Below are positions 55,123 to 64,000 of a stretch of DNA of 64,000 bases, piece by piece. This DNA comes from Pseudochrobactrum kiredjianiae (GTDB lineage: Bacteria > Pseudomonadota > Alphaproteobacteria > Rhizobiales > Rhizobiaceae). The translations under genes and the position numbers were made by a program. Position 1 is the stretch's first letter. Each line of letters starts with the position of its first letter. The notes beneath the pieces are model-generated. The model was not told the DNA's origin and ran no database searches. It was given only the letters and a program-made list of their open reading frames with translations. Location: the NCBI RefSeq assembly GCF_030362795.1, contig NZ_JAUCBM010000001.1, positions 1,054,001 to 1,118,000 of the forward strand, read 5' to 3'.

Positions 55123-56058
55123 GTGAGTTTTTTTCCTGGTCAGGATCCGGTTCCCGGTGATCTTCAGTCAATTGATGCCATTGAGACTTTGATTATTCCG
55201 CGCACCAGCGAAGTGGGCGGTTTGCAAGTTCGCCGTGCTTTGCCGACGTCCAAGCGCCGTCTTGTCGGGCCTTTCATTTTCTTTGACCGGATGGGGCCTG
55301 CTTTATTACGAGCAGGCGAGGCGCTGGATGTTGCACCGCATCCGCATATCGGTCTTTCAACAGTAACGTATTTGCTGGATGGGAATATTCGTCATCGCGA
55401 TAGTCTCGGCACTGAGCAGGTGATTAATCCGGGTGAAGTCAATCTGATGACAGCGGGGCGCGGGATTGTGCACTCAGAGCGCACACCAGAGGAAATGCGT
55501 GGGTCACCGCTTGGAATTTCCGGTGTGCAGACATGGGTTGCATTGCCGGAGCGTTATGAAAATATGGCGCCGGAGTTCAGCAATCATACGGTGCAGAAAC
55601 TGCCGTGGCTGCAGGAAAAAGAATTCCGCATGCGCCTGATGATTGGCGACATGCACGGGCTGAAGTCCAATGTGCCGGCTTATAGTGACACGCTTTATGC
55701 GGATGTTTTCATCGAGGCTGGCGGGAAGTTTTATTTACCTGCCGTGCAGGAAGAACGCGCGATTTATATCTTAAGCGGTGCAGTTCGTATTGCCGGTGAA
55801 GTGTTTACAGATAATCAGTTGCTGGCCTTCCGGCAGGGCGATGATATTGTGATTGAAGCTGTGCCGCAGAATTTTGCCGGTGAGGGCGCACAGATCATGG
55901 TTTTCGGTGGTGAGACAATGGATAGCCGCCGCTATATCTGGTGGAATTTCGTTTCATCATCAAAAGAACGTATTGAACAGGCAAAAGAAGAGTGGCGTAG
56001 CCGCCGCTTTGATATTGTTCCGGGGGATGCGGAGGAATTTATCCCGCTCCCTGAATAA
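55123..56058 (+). CDS. Pirin-family protein, GTG start
   Basis: 311 residues from GTG 55123, with AAGGGCAG upstream. Bicupin with metal-site text APHPHIGLSTVTYLLDGNIRHRDS and HSERTPEE. A second pirin paralogue in the window (the other is at 23603–24484), only distantly similar. Function unknown; some pirins act as quercetinases. It sits directly before dxs without a visible terminator, so read-through into dxs is possible. Confidence 0.88.
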   Translation: MSFFPGQDPVPGDLQSIDAIETLIIPRTSEVGGLQVRRALPTSKRRLVGPFIFFDRMGPALLRAGEALDVAPHPHIGLSTVTYLLDGNIRHRDSLGTEQVINPGEVNLMTAGRGIVHSERTPEEMRGSPLGISGVQTWVALPERYENMAPEFSNHTVQKLPWLQEKEFRMRLMIGDMHGLKSNVPAYSDTLYADVFIEAGGKFYLPAVQEERAIYILSGAVRIAGEVFTDNQLLAFRQGDDIVIEAVPQNFAGEGAQIMVFGGETMDSRRYIWWNFVSSSKERIEQAKEEWRSRRFDIVPGDAEEFIPLPE

Positions 56059-56163
56059 CTATTTGAAATAGTTGATTGCAAAACACAGGCGGATGGGAAA
56101 CAAAGCCTTTTATATATGTTTCCGTCTGCACTGAACTGTCCATAGAATAATAAGGTTTTCCAG

Positions 56164-58104
56164 ATGACCGGTTTTAATAACAAGCTGCACACGCCGTTGC
56201 TGGATCAGGTGCATTTACCGGAAGATTTGCGAAAGCTTGCGCCTGCACAATTACCGCAACTGGCTGATGAATTGCGCGCCGATCTGATTGATGTCGTGTC
56301 CCGCACCGGTGGCCATCTTGGTTCAAGTCTTGGTGTGGTCGAATTGACCGTGGCACTGCATTATCTGTTTGATACCCCGAATGATCGACTGATCTGGGAT
56401 GTCGGCCATCAGACCTATCCGCATAAAATTCTGACCGGTCGCCGTGAGCGTATGCCGACCATCCGTCAGGAAGGCGGTCTGTCCGGTTTTACCAAGCGTG
56501 CTGAAAGTGAATATGATGATTTTGGCACCGGCCATGCATCGACTTCGATTTCGGCTGGTCTTGGCATGTCGGTTGCGAGTGAACTCAAAGGCGAGAAGCG
56601 CAATGTGATTGCGGTGATCGGTGATGGTTCCATGTCTGCTGGTATGGCCTATGAGGCCATGAATAATGCCGGTGCGCTGGATGCCCGTCTGATCGTTATT
56701 CTCAATGATAATGATATGTCGATTGCACCGCCGACCGGTGCAATGAGTGCCTATCTGGCGCGTCTCGTGTCGGGGCCGACATACCGTAATTTGCGAAGTG
56801 CTGCCAAACAGGTCAGCAAAAAATTGCCAAAATTCTTTCAGGATAAAGCCCGTAAGACGGAAGAGTTTGCCCGTGGCTTTTGGGCTGGCGGCACTATGTT
56901 TGAAGAACTGGGCATGTATTATGTCGGCCCTGTGGACGGTCATAATCTCGATCATCTTTTGCCTGTGCTGACGAATATCCGCGATAATGTCGACGGGCCT
57001 GTTCTGGTGCATGTGGTGACCCAGAAGGGCAAAGGCTATGCCCCTGCGGAAGCCGCGGCAGATAAGTATCACGGCGTCAATAAATTCGATGTTATTACCG
57101 GCAAGCAGTCAAAGCCACCGGCAAATGCACCGAGCTATACAAAAGTTTTTGCCAATGCGCTGATTGAAGAAGCGCGTCATGACGAAAAGGTTGTGGCTGT
57201 GACTGCCGCTATGCCGGACGGAACCGGTCTGAACCTCTTTGGGCAGGCATTTCCAAAACGGACTTTCGATGTCGGCATGGCAGAGCAACATGCGGTGACT
57301 TTTGCTGCTGGTCTGGCTGCAGAAGGTTTGAAGCCGTTTGCAGCGATTTATTCCACCTTTCTGCAACGCGCTTATGATCAGGTAGTGCATGATGTGGCGA
57401 TTCAGCATCTGCCGGTACGCTTTGCAATTGACCGTGCCGGTGTCGTGGGTGCGGATGGTGCTACCCATGCGGGCAGTTTTGACACTGCCTTCCTGAGCAA
57501 TTTGCCGGGCTTTGTGGTTATGGCCGCATCGGATGAAGCAGAACTGGTGCATATGGTGCGCACCGCCGCGGAATATGAAGAAGGGCCGATCTCGTTCCGC
57601 TATCCGCGCGGTGACGGTGTGGGCGTGGATCTGCCGGAGCGCGGCACTGTGCTGGAAATCGGCAAAGGCCGGATTGTTCGCGAAGGCAGCAAGATCGCGA
57701 TTTTGAGCTTCGGTGCGCGTTTGCAGGAATGTCTGGCAGCAGCGGATGAGCTGGACGCAGCCGGTCTTTCCACCACTGTTGCAGATGCACGTTTTGCCAA
57801 GCCGCTGGATCATGATCTGATCCGTCGTCTTGCCAAAGAGCATCAGGTACTTCTCACAATTGAAGAGGGGGCTACCGGTGGCTTTGGTGCTCAGGTGCTG
57901 CATTATCTCAGCAATGAAGGGGCGCTGGATCATGGTCTGCGTGTTCGCACGCTGACTTTGCCGGATGCATTTCTGGATCATGCCAAACCTGAGGCTATGT
58001 ATGCCGGTGCTGGTTTGGATAGTGCAGGGATTGTGCGGGCGGCCTTTGCAGCGCTTGGCCGTGATGTGCTGACCGGTGAGGCGGGTGGCGGCCTGCGTGC
58101 CTGA
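56164..58104 (+). CDS. dxs: 1-deoxy-D-xylulose-5-phosphate synthase
   Basis: Thiamine-diphosphate enzyme making DXP from pyruvate and glyceraldehyde 3-phosphate, first step of the MEP isoprenoid pathway. 646 residues. [20 protein letters not shown] near the start, the ThDP motif [18 protein letters not shown]…[12 protein letters not shown] (parts), and [17 protein letters not shown] with the catalytic Glu in the pyrimidine domain. Supplies isoprenoids for UbiA-linked quinones. AAGG before the ATG. tlyA and an RNA methyltransferase follow. Confidence 0.97.
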   Translation: MTGFNNKLHTPLLDQVHLPEDLRKLAPAQLPQLADELRADLIDVVSRTGGHLGSSLGVVELTVALHYLFDTPNDRLIWDVGHQTYPHKILTGRRERMPTIRQEGGLSGFTKRAESEYDDFGTGHASTSISAGLGMSVASELKGEKRNVIAVIGDGSMSAGMAYEAMNNAGALDARLIVILNDNDMSIAPPTGAMSAYLARLVSGPTYRNLRSAAKQVSKKLPKFFQDKARKTEEFARGFWAGGTMFEELGMYYVGPVDGHNLDHLLPVLTNIRDNVDGPVLVHVVTQKGKGYAPAEAAADKYHGVNKFDVITGKQSKPPANAPSYTKVFANALIEEARHDEKVVAVTAAMPDGTGLNLFGQAFPKRTFDVGMAEQHAVTFAAGLAAEGLKPFAAIYSTFLQRAYDQVVHDVAIQHLPVRFAIDRAGVVGADGATHAGSFDTAFLSNLPGFVVMAASDEAELVHMVRTAAEYEEGPISFRYPRGDGVGVDLPERGTVLEIGKGRIVREGSKIAILSFGARLQECLAAADELDAAGLSTTVADARFAKPLDHDLIRRLAKEHQVLLTIEEGATGGFGAQVLHYLSNEGALDHGLRVRTLTLPDAFLDHAKPEAMYAGAGLDSAGIVRAAFAALGRDVLTGEAGGGLRA

Positions 58105-58134
58105 TATCATCTGATAGATTGCTTTAAAATGTCG

Positions 58135-58166
58135 GAGCGCACGTGTCATTATGGATATGTGCGCTC
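58135..58166. repeat. Hairpin between dxs and tlyA
   Basis: GAGCGCAC pairs with GTGCGCTC around a 16-base loop, with no T-run. The sequence resembles the outer arms of the Bru-RS-like repeat but is too short for firm assignment. Confidence 0.45.
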
Positions 58167-58211
58167 TAATTACATCTTGCGCTCAAGCGCTGTCTCCTTC
58201 ATTGAGGCAGC

Positions 58212-58991
58212 ATGAATGAAAAGACAGATAAGATACGCCTAGATCAGGCGCTGGTGGAGCGCGGGCTGTTTGCCTCGCGTTCACGTGCCCGCGATGCGGT
58301 GGCGCGTGGTACTGTGCGCGTGAATGGTCAGGTGGTCACGAAAGCCGGTCAGATCGTGACGACACAGGCTGAACTGGCGGTGGATGATCCGGCGAGCCGT
58401 TTTGTCTCCCGTGCGGCGCTGAAACTGACGGCTGCGCTCGATCATTTCGGATTTGATGTGGCAGGCAAGACAGCACTGGATATCGGTGCATCTACCGGTG
58501 GTTTCACGCAAGTATTGCTGGAGCGCGGCGCAGAGCATGTGATCTGCGTGGATGTAGGTCATGACCAGTTGCATGAGACTTTGCGTGGTGACAAGCGCGT
58601 TACCAATCTCGAGGGGCTGAATGCTCGTGTGCTGGATGTAAGCCATCTGCAGGAACGCAAGATTGAGATTGTTGTCTCGGATGTCAGCTTTATCTCGTTG
58701 AAACTGGCGCTGCCCAATGCGCTTGCCTTTTGTGCGGATGGTGGCGGGTGTCTGCTGCTGGTGAAGCCGCAATTCGAGGCTGGACGCGAGGCAATCGGCA
58801 AAGGCGGCATTCTCAAAAACCCGTCGCAGGGTGAGAAGATTGCGCAGGATTTGCAGGCTTGGCTGAATGCTCAGTCCGGCTGGCAGGCTTTAGGATTTTG
58901 TGCCTCACCGATTACCGGTGGCGATGGCAATCAGGAATATATTTTAGCAGGCAGGAAAAACGAAATTTCTGCCGTGAAGGACGATGTTTGA
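58212..58991 (+). CDS. tlyA: TlyA-family rRNA 2'-O-methyltransferase
   Basis: 259 residues. An N-terminal S4 RNA-binding domain (about 6–65, IRLDQALVERGLFASRSRARD) and an FtsJ-like methyltransferase domain with SAM motif ALDIGASTGGFTQVLL, VVSDVSFISLKLAL and KPQFEAGREAIGKGG. The family methylates 16S/23S rRNA ribose and was first called haemolysin. Its stop overlaps the next gene's start by one base (TGATG), so they are coupled. Confidence 0.93.
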   Translation: MNEKTDKIRLDQALVERGLFASRSRARDAVARGTVRVNGQVVTKAGQIVTTQAELAVDDPASRFVSRAALKLTAALDHFGFDVAGKTALDIGASTGGFTQVLLERGAEHVICVDVGHDQLHETLRGDKRVTNLEGLNARVLDVSHLQERKIEIVVSDVSFISLKLALPNALAFCADGGGCLLLVKPQFEAGREAIGKGGILKNPSQGEKIAQDLQAWLNAQSGWQALGFCASPITGGDGNQEYILAGRKNEISAVKDDV

Positions 58992-60220
58992 TGAGTTTGC
59001 GTGTCACAATCAATGCGATGGGTGCCGGTGGTGATGGTGTTGCCCAGTTGCCGGATGGTCAGGTTTTTGTGCCATTTACCCTTCCGGGTGAAGTTGCCAA
59101 TGTTGCGCGGGATAAGAACCGCGCCAGCCTGATGGCGCTGCTGGAAACATCGGAGCAGCGTGTGGAACCTGCATGCAAGCATTTCGAAGATTGCGGTGGC
59201 TGTGCTTTGCAGCATTGGGAAATGTCTGCCTATCAGGAGTGGAAGCGTTCATTGGTCGCTAGCAGCCTTGATGGTCGCGGCTTGAAATATGAAATGGCTC
59301 CCCTGGTGCCTTGCGCGCCGCAGAGCCGCCGCCGAGCGACATTTGCCATCCGCAAAACCGAAGCCGGTTTGCTGCTTGGTTTTAACCGTCATCAGAGCCA
59401 TGAGCTGATTAATATTTCTGAATGTGCAGTGACCGTCCCGGCGATTATCTCGCGTCTGGATGACCTGCGCAAAGTCGCCATTCATCTGGCTGATGGTGCA
59501 AAGCCGTTCAAGCTGACTGTTACTGATACGGAATCCGGTCTTGATCTGGCCGCGAGCGGTTGCCCGAAACCTGAGGATGCAGCCCGTCGTATTCTTACAC
59601 CTTTGATGATGGATCTGGGCTTTGCCCGTCTTAGCATTGATGGTGAAATCATTCTGGAGCCAAAAAAGCCGCTGATTACGTTCGGCAAAGTGCCGGTGAA
59701 TATTCCGTCCGGGAGTTTCTTGCAGGCTACCATTGAAGCTGAAGAAGCTATGGTTGCGCTGGTAATCGGGCATTTCAAAAAAGTCAAAAAAGCGGCTGAC
59801 CTGTTTAGCGGTGTTGGTACTTTTGCTCTGCGTATTGCGGAGACAATGGCTGTCCATGCCGTAGAAAACGACGCACCGGCATTGGCTGCACTGGATCGTG
59901 GTATCCGCCATGTGCAGGGGCTGAAACCGGTCACACATGAGCGACGCGATCTGTTCCGCCGTCCGATCCTTTATAAAGATCTCAATGCCTATCAGGGCGT
60001 GGTTTTCGATCCGCCGCGTGCGGGTGCTGAAGAGCAGGCGATGCAGATTGCGAAATCATCTGTGCCTAAAGTCGCTGCCGTTTCCTGTAATCCGGTAACG
60101 CTGGCACGCGACCTCGCCATTCTGGTGAAGGGCGGCTACAAGATCGACAAGATCATCCCTGTCGATCAGTTCCTGTGGTCATCCCATGTGGAAACCGTGG
60201 CGCTGTTGTCGAAGAAATAA
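58991..60220 (+). CDS. TrmA/RumA-type RNA (uracil-5)-methyltransferase
   Basis: 409 residues. N-terminal TRAM-like region, a 4Fe-4S cluster-binding set C…CGGC (CKHFEDCGGCALQHW with a further Cys in ISECAV), SAM site DLFSGVGTFALRIAE, and the catalytic Cys/Glu region VSCNPVTLARDL and FLWSSHVETVALL. Likely methylates rRNA U1939 or U747 (RlmD/RlmC-like); which one is not decidable here. The start overlaps tlyA by one base, ruling for ATG 58991 over the longer frame. Confidence 0.9.
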   Translation: MSLRVTINAMGAGGDGVAQLPDGQVFVPFTLPGEVANVARDKNRASLMALLETSEQRVEPACKHFEDCGGCALQHWEMSAYQEWKRSLVASSLDGRGLKYEMAPLVPCAPQSRRRATFAIRKTEAGLLLGFNRHQSHELINISECAVTVPAIISRLDDLRKVAIHLADGAKPFKLTVTDTESGLDLAASGCPKPEDAARRILTPLMMDLGFARLSIDGEIILEPKKPLITFGKVPVNIPSGSFLQATIEAEEAMVALVIGHFKKVKKAADLFSGVGTFALRIAETMAVHAVENDAPALAALDRGIRHVQGLKPVTHERRDLFRRPILYKDLNAYQGVVFDPPRAGAEEQAMQIAKSSVPKVAAVSCNPVTLARDLAILVKGGYKIDKIIPVDQFLWSSHVETVALLSKK

Positions 60221-60238
60221 TCAAGAGAGGGCGGGTGT

Positions 60239-60988
60239 TCAGCCGAACAACCCGCCTTCATCCGTATCAATGGTGATTGAAGACAGAGTGATATGGCGCG
60301 GTCGGGTGATCGCAAACATCACCGCTTCACAAACATCGCGATTGGTTGCGCGCTCACCCTTGGCGCGCTCCGGAATGGCATCCCATTCCGCATCCGCTGG
60401 TGAAATATCGTCGAGATAGGGCGGGTGCACGCAGAGTGAGCGCACAGGTGTGCCGCGCAGCATTTGCTGCAAGCCTGTTGCTATCGCTGCCTGTGCATGT
60501 TTCGCAGCATAAAACGGTACCGCCACACTATGCAGCGGCGCGTTTGGCAATGCGCTGATAGAACCGATGGTCACAATATCCGGTCTTGCGGAGCGTTTCA
60601 GCAGTGGCAGCATGCCTTGCGTGAACAGAAAACTGCCGGTGACAGCGGCATTGATGGTGCCGAACACTTCCTGCTCGCTATGGGGCTCATCACTGGCCTC
60701 CAGCCACATTGCGCCATTATTAATCAGCAGATCAATCGTGTCATATTTTTCAGTGATCTGTGCGATCGCGCGGCCGATACTCGCATTATCGGCGAGATCA
60801 ACCACAACCTGATCAGGGCGCTGGCCAACGCGCTCTTCAATCTGACCGGCAACATCATTGAGTGCAGATTGATTGCGGGCGCAGAGCACAGTTTTGGAAC
60901 CGGCATCGGCCAGTATAATTGCCATTGCAGCGCCAAGACCACGGCCGGAACCGGTGATAACAGCGGTTAACCCATTCAAATTTTTCAT
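60239..60988 (-). CDS. Short-chain dehydrogenase/reductase
   Basis: 249 residues, classical SDR: TAVITGSGRGLGAAMA (nucleotide binding), LLINNGAMW, and the Tyr-x3-Lys pair in PFYAAKHAQAA. Substrate unknown. Its ATG lies 2 bp past the tldD stop in the same direction, so the two are an operon, although no functional link is known. Confidence 0.87.
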   Translation of the reverse strand: MKNLNGLTAVITGSGRGLGAAMAIILADAGSKTVLCARNQSALNDVAGQIEERVGQRPDQVVVDLADNASIGRAIAQITEKYDTIDLLINNGAMWLEASDEPHSEQEVFGTINAAVTGSFLFTQGMLPLLKRSARPDIVTIGSISALPNAPLHSVAVPFYAAKHAQAAIATGLQQMLRGTPVRSLCVHPPYLDDISPADAEWDAIPERAKGERATNRDVCEAVMFAITRPRHITLSSITIDTDEGGLFG

Positions 60989-60990
60989 GT

Positions 60991-62418
60991 TTAAACAGCC
61001 GTGCCGCCAACAGTCATCTGATCCATCCGCAGATGCGGCTGACCAACGCCAACCGGCACCCACTGGCCGCCTTTACCGCAATTGCCCGAGCCATTATCGA
61101 GCTTGCTGTCATTGCCGATCATCGACACGCGATGCATGGCATCAGGACCATTGCCGATCAGCATCGCACCTTTAACCGGTGCGCCGACTTTGCCGTCTTC
61201 GATCATATAAGCTTCGGTGCAACCAAACACGAATTTACCGGAGGTAATGTCCACCTGACCGCCGCCGAAAGACACCGCATAGATGCCTTTTTTAACAGAA
61301 GCGATGATTTCTTCCGGTGTTTTGTCGCCGGAGAGCATCATCGTATTGGTCATGCGCGGCATTGGTGCATGGGCATAAGATTCACGACGACCATTGCCGG
61401 TCGGCTGCATACCCATCAGACGGGCATTCTGGCGATCCTGCATATAATTGACCAGCTTGCCATCGTCGATCAGCACGGTGCTGTTGGTCGGCGTGCCTTC
61501 ATCATCAATGGTCAATGAGCCGCGACGGTCAGTAATGGTGCCGTCATCAACCACGGTTACGCCCTTGGCGGCAACCTGTTGCCCCAGCAATCCCGCGAAA
61601 GCCGAAAGTTTCTTGCGGTTGAAGTCCCCTTCAAGACCATGGCCGACAGCTTCATGCAGCATGACACCCGGCCAGCCATTGGATAGCACAATATCAAATG
61701 TACCTGCAGGGGCAGGGATAGCTTCGAGATTAACCAGAGCCTGACGCAGGGCTTCATCTGCCGCGTGCTGCCATGAACCGGTGGCGATAAAATCTTCAAA
61801 CAGACGGCGGCCGCCCATGGAGTAAGATCCGGATTCCTGACGGTCGCCCTGACCAGCCATCACGGAAATCGAGAGGCGCACCATCGGACGAATATCACGG
61901 ACGAAGTGGCCGTCTGCACGCAGAATTTCAACCTGCTGCCATGAGCCGCCAATACTGACACTGACCTGACGCACTTTGGTATCTTTGGCGCGCAAATATC
62001 CGTCAATCTGCTGGAGCAGCACGACTTTTTCATCGAAAGTCGGTGAGCCAAGCGGGTTCACATCGGTATAGAGATGGCGGTTTGTGCCATGCGGAGCCGC
62101 ACTATAGCTGCCTGTCGAGTTACGCGAAATCGCAGAGGCCGCATCAGCCGCACGCAATAAGGCGCTATGGGTCAACTCGCCTGAATGGGCGTAGCCGACC
62201 GTCTCACCGGACACACAACGCAGGCCAAAACCTTGTCCCTGATTGAAGGCACCGTTTTTCAATCGGCCATCATCAAAAACCAGAGATTCAGATTCCGCAT
62301 ATTCCAGATAAAGTTCACCGTCTTCACTGCCGTGGAGCGACTGAGCTACCAATTTTTCAACCTGGTCACGGCTGATATCAAATTCATCAATCAGGCTTCG
62401 GGAAGTCGTGGAACTCAT
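60991..62418 (-). CDS. tldD: Metalloprotease TldD
   Basis: 475 residues. TldD/PmbA family zinc protease with the HExxxH motif in MLHEAVGHGLEGDFNRK. TldD works with TldE (PmbA) in peptide maturation and toxin/antitoxin turnover in other bacteria; the partner gene is not in this window. Adjacent ialB-like and coxB genes agree with the Brucellaceae order as I recall. GGAG precedes the ATG. Confidence 0.95.
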   Translation of the reverse strand: MSSTTSRSLIDEFDISRDQVEKLVAQSLHGSEDGELYLEYAESESLVFDDGRLKNGAFNQGQGFGLRCVSGETVGYAHSGELTHSALLRAADAASAISRNSTGSYSAAPHGTNRHLYTDVNPLGSPTFDEKVVLLQQIDGYLRAKDTKVRQVSVSIGGSWQQVEILRADGHFVRDIRPMVRLSISVMAGQGDRQESGSYSMGGRRLFEDFIATGSWQHAADEALRQALVNLEAIPAPAGTFDIVLSNGWPGVMLHEAVGHGLEGDFNRKKLSAFAGLLGQQVAAKGVTVVDDGTITDRRGSLTIDDEGTPTNSTVLIDDGKLVNYMQDRQNARLMGMQPTGNGRRESYAHAPMPRMTNTMMLSGDKTPEEIIASVKKGIYAVSFGGGQVDITSGKFVFGCTEAYMIEDGKVGAPVKGAMLIGNGPDAMHRVSMIGNDSKLDNGSGNCGKGGQWVPVGVGQPHLRMDQMTVGGTAV

Positions 62419-62522
62419 AAAATTACTCCGGAACAGCGGCTGCGTCCTTAATCAGGACGATTATTGTTCTTTGTATATGGCGAGTTTGCGGCTTTGGGAC
62501 AAGCCGAGCAGCGGGATAAAAT

Positions 62523-62562
62523 AAAAACGCCGCCGTCAAAACATGAGCGGCGGCGTTTTAAT
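62523..62562 (-). terminator. Terminator after the ialB-like gene
   Basis: AAAACGCCGCCG pairs with CGGCGGCGTTTT around a 12-base loop. On the minus strand a T-run follows the stem, so it ends ialB-like transcription before tldD. Confidence 0.88.
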
Positions 62563-62575
62563 CAGATGAAACAGC

Positions 62576-63133
62576 TTATGGCAGCTTGTTGAAACCGTCG
62601 CTGAAACCCTGCAATTCCACAGGAATACCAACGCCTTCTTCTGGTGTCTGGAACACGATGAAGGTCGCGGCTTTGCCTTTGCGCAGTGTTTCGATCAGCG
62701 CGTCATCAAGGATAACCTCTGCATAGCAACCATCTTCAAAACAACGCACGAAATAAGCGCGGCCGATATCTTTGCCGTCCACATTGAGGCCGAGACCGTT
62801 TGGCAGCAGCACGCCGAGCGGTGCAAGAACACGCAGGATACGGGCTTTATTGTCAGCTGTTTTCAAAACCACAACCGAAAGGCCAAGCTCTGGGCGATCA
62901 GCGGCGATCACATTCTGGATCAGCGCGCATTGTTCAGTTTTCGCGCCGGCTGGCTTGTCGCATAGGATCGACCATGCGCCATGCTGTGAGCGCAGAGTGC
63001 CGTTTTTCTGTGATGCACCGGCCGCTGGCTGCGGAGCAGATTGAGCAAAACCAGCAGAAGCGGTTACAGCCATAAGGCCTGCACCGAGCAGAGCAGCGGC
63101 AATTTTACGGCTGACAGAGGAGAAGTGGCGCAT
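62576..63133 (-). CDS. Invasion-associated locus B (IalB) family protein
   Basis: 186 residues with a signal peptide (KIAAALLGAGLMAVTASAGFAQ, cleavage near residue 31). Mature domain: HGAWSILCDKPAGAKTEQCALIQ, GVLLPNGLGLNVDGKD, and RCFEDGCYAEVILDD, with four Cys likely forming two disulfides. Homologues are linked to erythrocyte invasion in Bartonella, but the family is common in non-pathogenic Rhizobiales, so no virulence role is implied. The frame is open to 63184; MRHFSS is the signal-peptide start. Confidence 0.9.
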   Translation of the reverse strand: MRHFSSVSRKIAAALLGAGLMAVTASAGFAQSAPQPAAGASQKNGTLRSQHGAWSILCDKPAGAKTEQCALIQNVIAADRPELGLSVVVLKTADNKARILRVLAPLGVLLPNGLGLNVDGKDIGRAYFVRCFEDGCYAEVILDDALIETLRKGKAATFIVFQTPEEGVGIPVELQGFSDGFNKLP

Positions 63134-63851
63134 ATTTATGGTACCTTTGGCGGCTCGGTAAACACTTCCGGCATACAGCCGCAAATATTCTTTGAAAGCA
63201 ATGATAAAGAGAAAGGCTTCACTGAAATTCCGGCATGCGGCAAATCAGAAGGCCATGCTTTGCAATCTGTGTACATGGAAAATGGCGGAATTTGAACCGC
63301 ATAAGGTAAAGTTTTAGTACAAATCAAATTGTAAACAGCATTCTGCGCTGTCTGCCTGTGGTCGAAGCGGCGTTTCCCGCGCTGATCTGTGAACGATTTT
63401 CATAAGGTGAATTTTTTATTCAAAGTGCCGGTATGTCTCATAGGCAGAGCTGGGCAGCTATCAAACTCATGGCTTGGTTTATTTGATCATGATCAATGCA
63501 AATATGATGAGCCTATGAACTGATTCTCTTTTGCGTCGTAAAAACAGGCGACTAGCTGCATATTTTAAATCTTGCTCAGCAGTAGCGATTTTCAATCATT
63601 TTTGAACTTTCAAAAAGGACAATTAAGATCAATAGAGGTGTATGAATTTCAACTCATTGATTTCAAATAATTATCTCGTTTTAGCTTTTTGAAGGACTCA
63701 GTTTTTGCCTTGCTTCTTGTAAAAAGCTGCAGGCATTTCCGGTTGAATTACGCGCAAAAATGCCGCACGGGAAAACCTTCGCCTTCTTGGTCTGGTATTA
63801 TACTGTGGGGTGAGTGCGGTGGGGGAACCGGACATTGGCTAGGGAAGAGCA
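63134..63851. other. 718-bp intergenic upstream of the probable coxB
   Basis: Divergent region between ialB-like and the partial gene at the right edge. AT-rich in the middle. It holds a perfect FNR/FixK-type box (63483–63496), a TATACT -10-like hexamer at about 63798, and a very short frame of 16 codons near 63642 preceded by AGAGG, which I do not call. Confidence 0.5.
63483..63496. promoter_or_regulatory. FNR/FixK-type operator
   Basis: TTGATCATGATCAA is a perfect match to the FNR/FixK consensus TTGAT-N4-ATCAA. A TATGAA hexamer about 18 bp further on could be the -10. It lies about 355 bp before the probable coxB start, so oxygen-linked control of the oxidase or of an unrecognised small transcript is possible. 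Confidence 0.7.
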
Positions 63852-64000
63852 ATGTCTGAAATGAACCGGCAAGACTATAATCGGGAGAAGATGCTGGTGG
63901 ATAGGGTTATTGCCACAAATAAAGCCGTTGCAGGCAAGGATTCTGCGATGAAAAAACATATTATGACCGGCAGCGCGGTGGTATTCGGCGCAATGTCCGG
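63852..64000 (+). CDS. Probable cytochrome c oxidase subunit II, 5' end only
   Basis: 49 codons before the window ends. AGGGAAG precedes ATG 63852. The last part, MKKHIMTGSAVVFGAMSG from an internal ATG at 63948, looks like the start of a signal peptide, so translation may begin there and the first 32 codons may be leader. Assignment to coxB rests on the tldD–ialB–coxB order I recall in Brucellaceae and on the signal-peptide text; no catalytic motif is in view. Confidence 0.5.
   Translation, partial: MSEMNRQDYNREKMLVDRVIATNKAVAGKDSAMKKHIMTGSAVVFGAMS

Noticed and set aside
57109-58149. 346-codon minus-strand frame opposite dxs
   Set aside because: Antisense shadow of a full, well-conserved dxs.
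62576-63133. Virulence factor call for the IalB-family protein
   Set aside because: The family is widespread in non-pathogenic Rhizobiales; sequence alone gives no such evidence.

Overview
The window looks like chromosomal DNA of an alphaproteobacterium of the order Hyphomicrobiales, most likely Brucellaceae (Brucella/Ochrobactrum/Pseudochrobactrum relatives). The reasons are gene order (guaB–rsmB-like–guaA; aroC–ribB–histone-deacetylase-like–xseB–dxs–tlyA; tldD next to an invasion-associated-locus-B protein and a probable coxB start), lineage-typical small families (DUF6101, DUF1344, DUF5993, RT0821-type lipoprotein) and two 104-bp palindromic repeats resembling the Bru-RS elements known from Brucella. 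GC looks moderate (about half by eye), lower than Brucella proper, so a lower-GC genus such as Pseudochrobactrum is a guess. No rRNA, tRNA, CRISPR array, integrase or transposase was recognised.

Layout. 1–4.1 kb: truncated glutathione-independent formaldehyde dehydrogenase, a divergent ABM-monooxygenase/ArsR pair, then guaB. 4.1–7.8 kb: a redox block, oxyR divergent from katA, then a DUF5993–DsbB pair. 7.9–13.4 kb: RNA m5C methyltransferase, thioesterase, MTA/SAH nucleosidase, guaA and an atypical purC-like gene. 13.6–16.1 kb: L,D-transpeptidase and a CSS–EAL c-di-GMP phosphodiesterase. 16.9–21.1 kb: a compact nitrogen/purine block with a fused gamma-beta urease subunit, urease alpha and an AzgA-type purine permease, but no urease maturation genes. 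21.4–31 kb: MATE pump; isochorismatase-like and pirin genes divergent from a LysR regulator; a zinc/cadmium P-type ATPase divergent from a MerR regulator; ArsC/Spx-like protein; polysaccharide deacetylase. 31.2–37.8 kb: TPR protein, der, a frameshifted histidine phosphatase, threonylcarbamoyl-AMP synthase, FAD-linked oxidase, DUF6101. 38–46.8 kb: enoyl-CoA hydratase/acyl-CoA dehydrogenase, a MarR–tautomerase cassette with two visible operators, purD, ubiA, pdxH, lipoprotein, DnaJ-class chaperone. 47–64 kb: fabI, phosphatase, DUF1344 between inverted repeats, aroC, ribB, deacetylase, xseB, small envelope genes, dxs, tlyA, an RNA uridine methyltransferase, SDR, tldD, ialB-like and the start of a probable coxB.

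Much of the content is housekeeping: purine (guaB, guaA, purD, purC-like), isoprenoid/quinone (dxs, ubiA), riboflavin, pyridoxal phosphate, aromatic amino acid and fatty acid synthesis, and translation-linked RNA modification. The accessory signals worth a second look are: tandem ~30-bp arrays that duplicate the last codons plus stop of three unrelated genes (sua5-type, DUF6101, aroC) with mostly synonymous differences between copies; the inverted 104-bp repeat pair around the DUF1344 gene; the stand-alone fused urease; the two-operator MarR cassette; and the codon-atypical purC-like gene directly after guaA.
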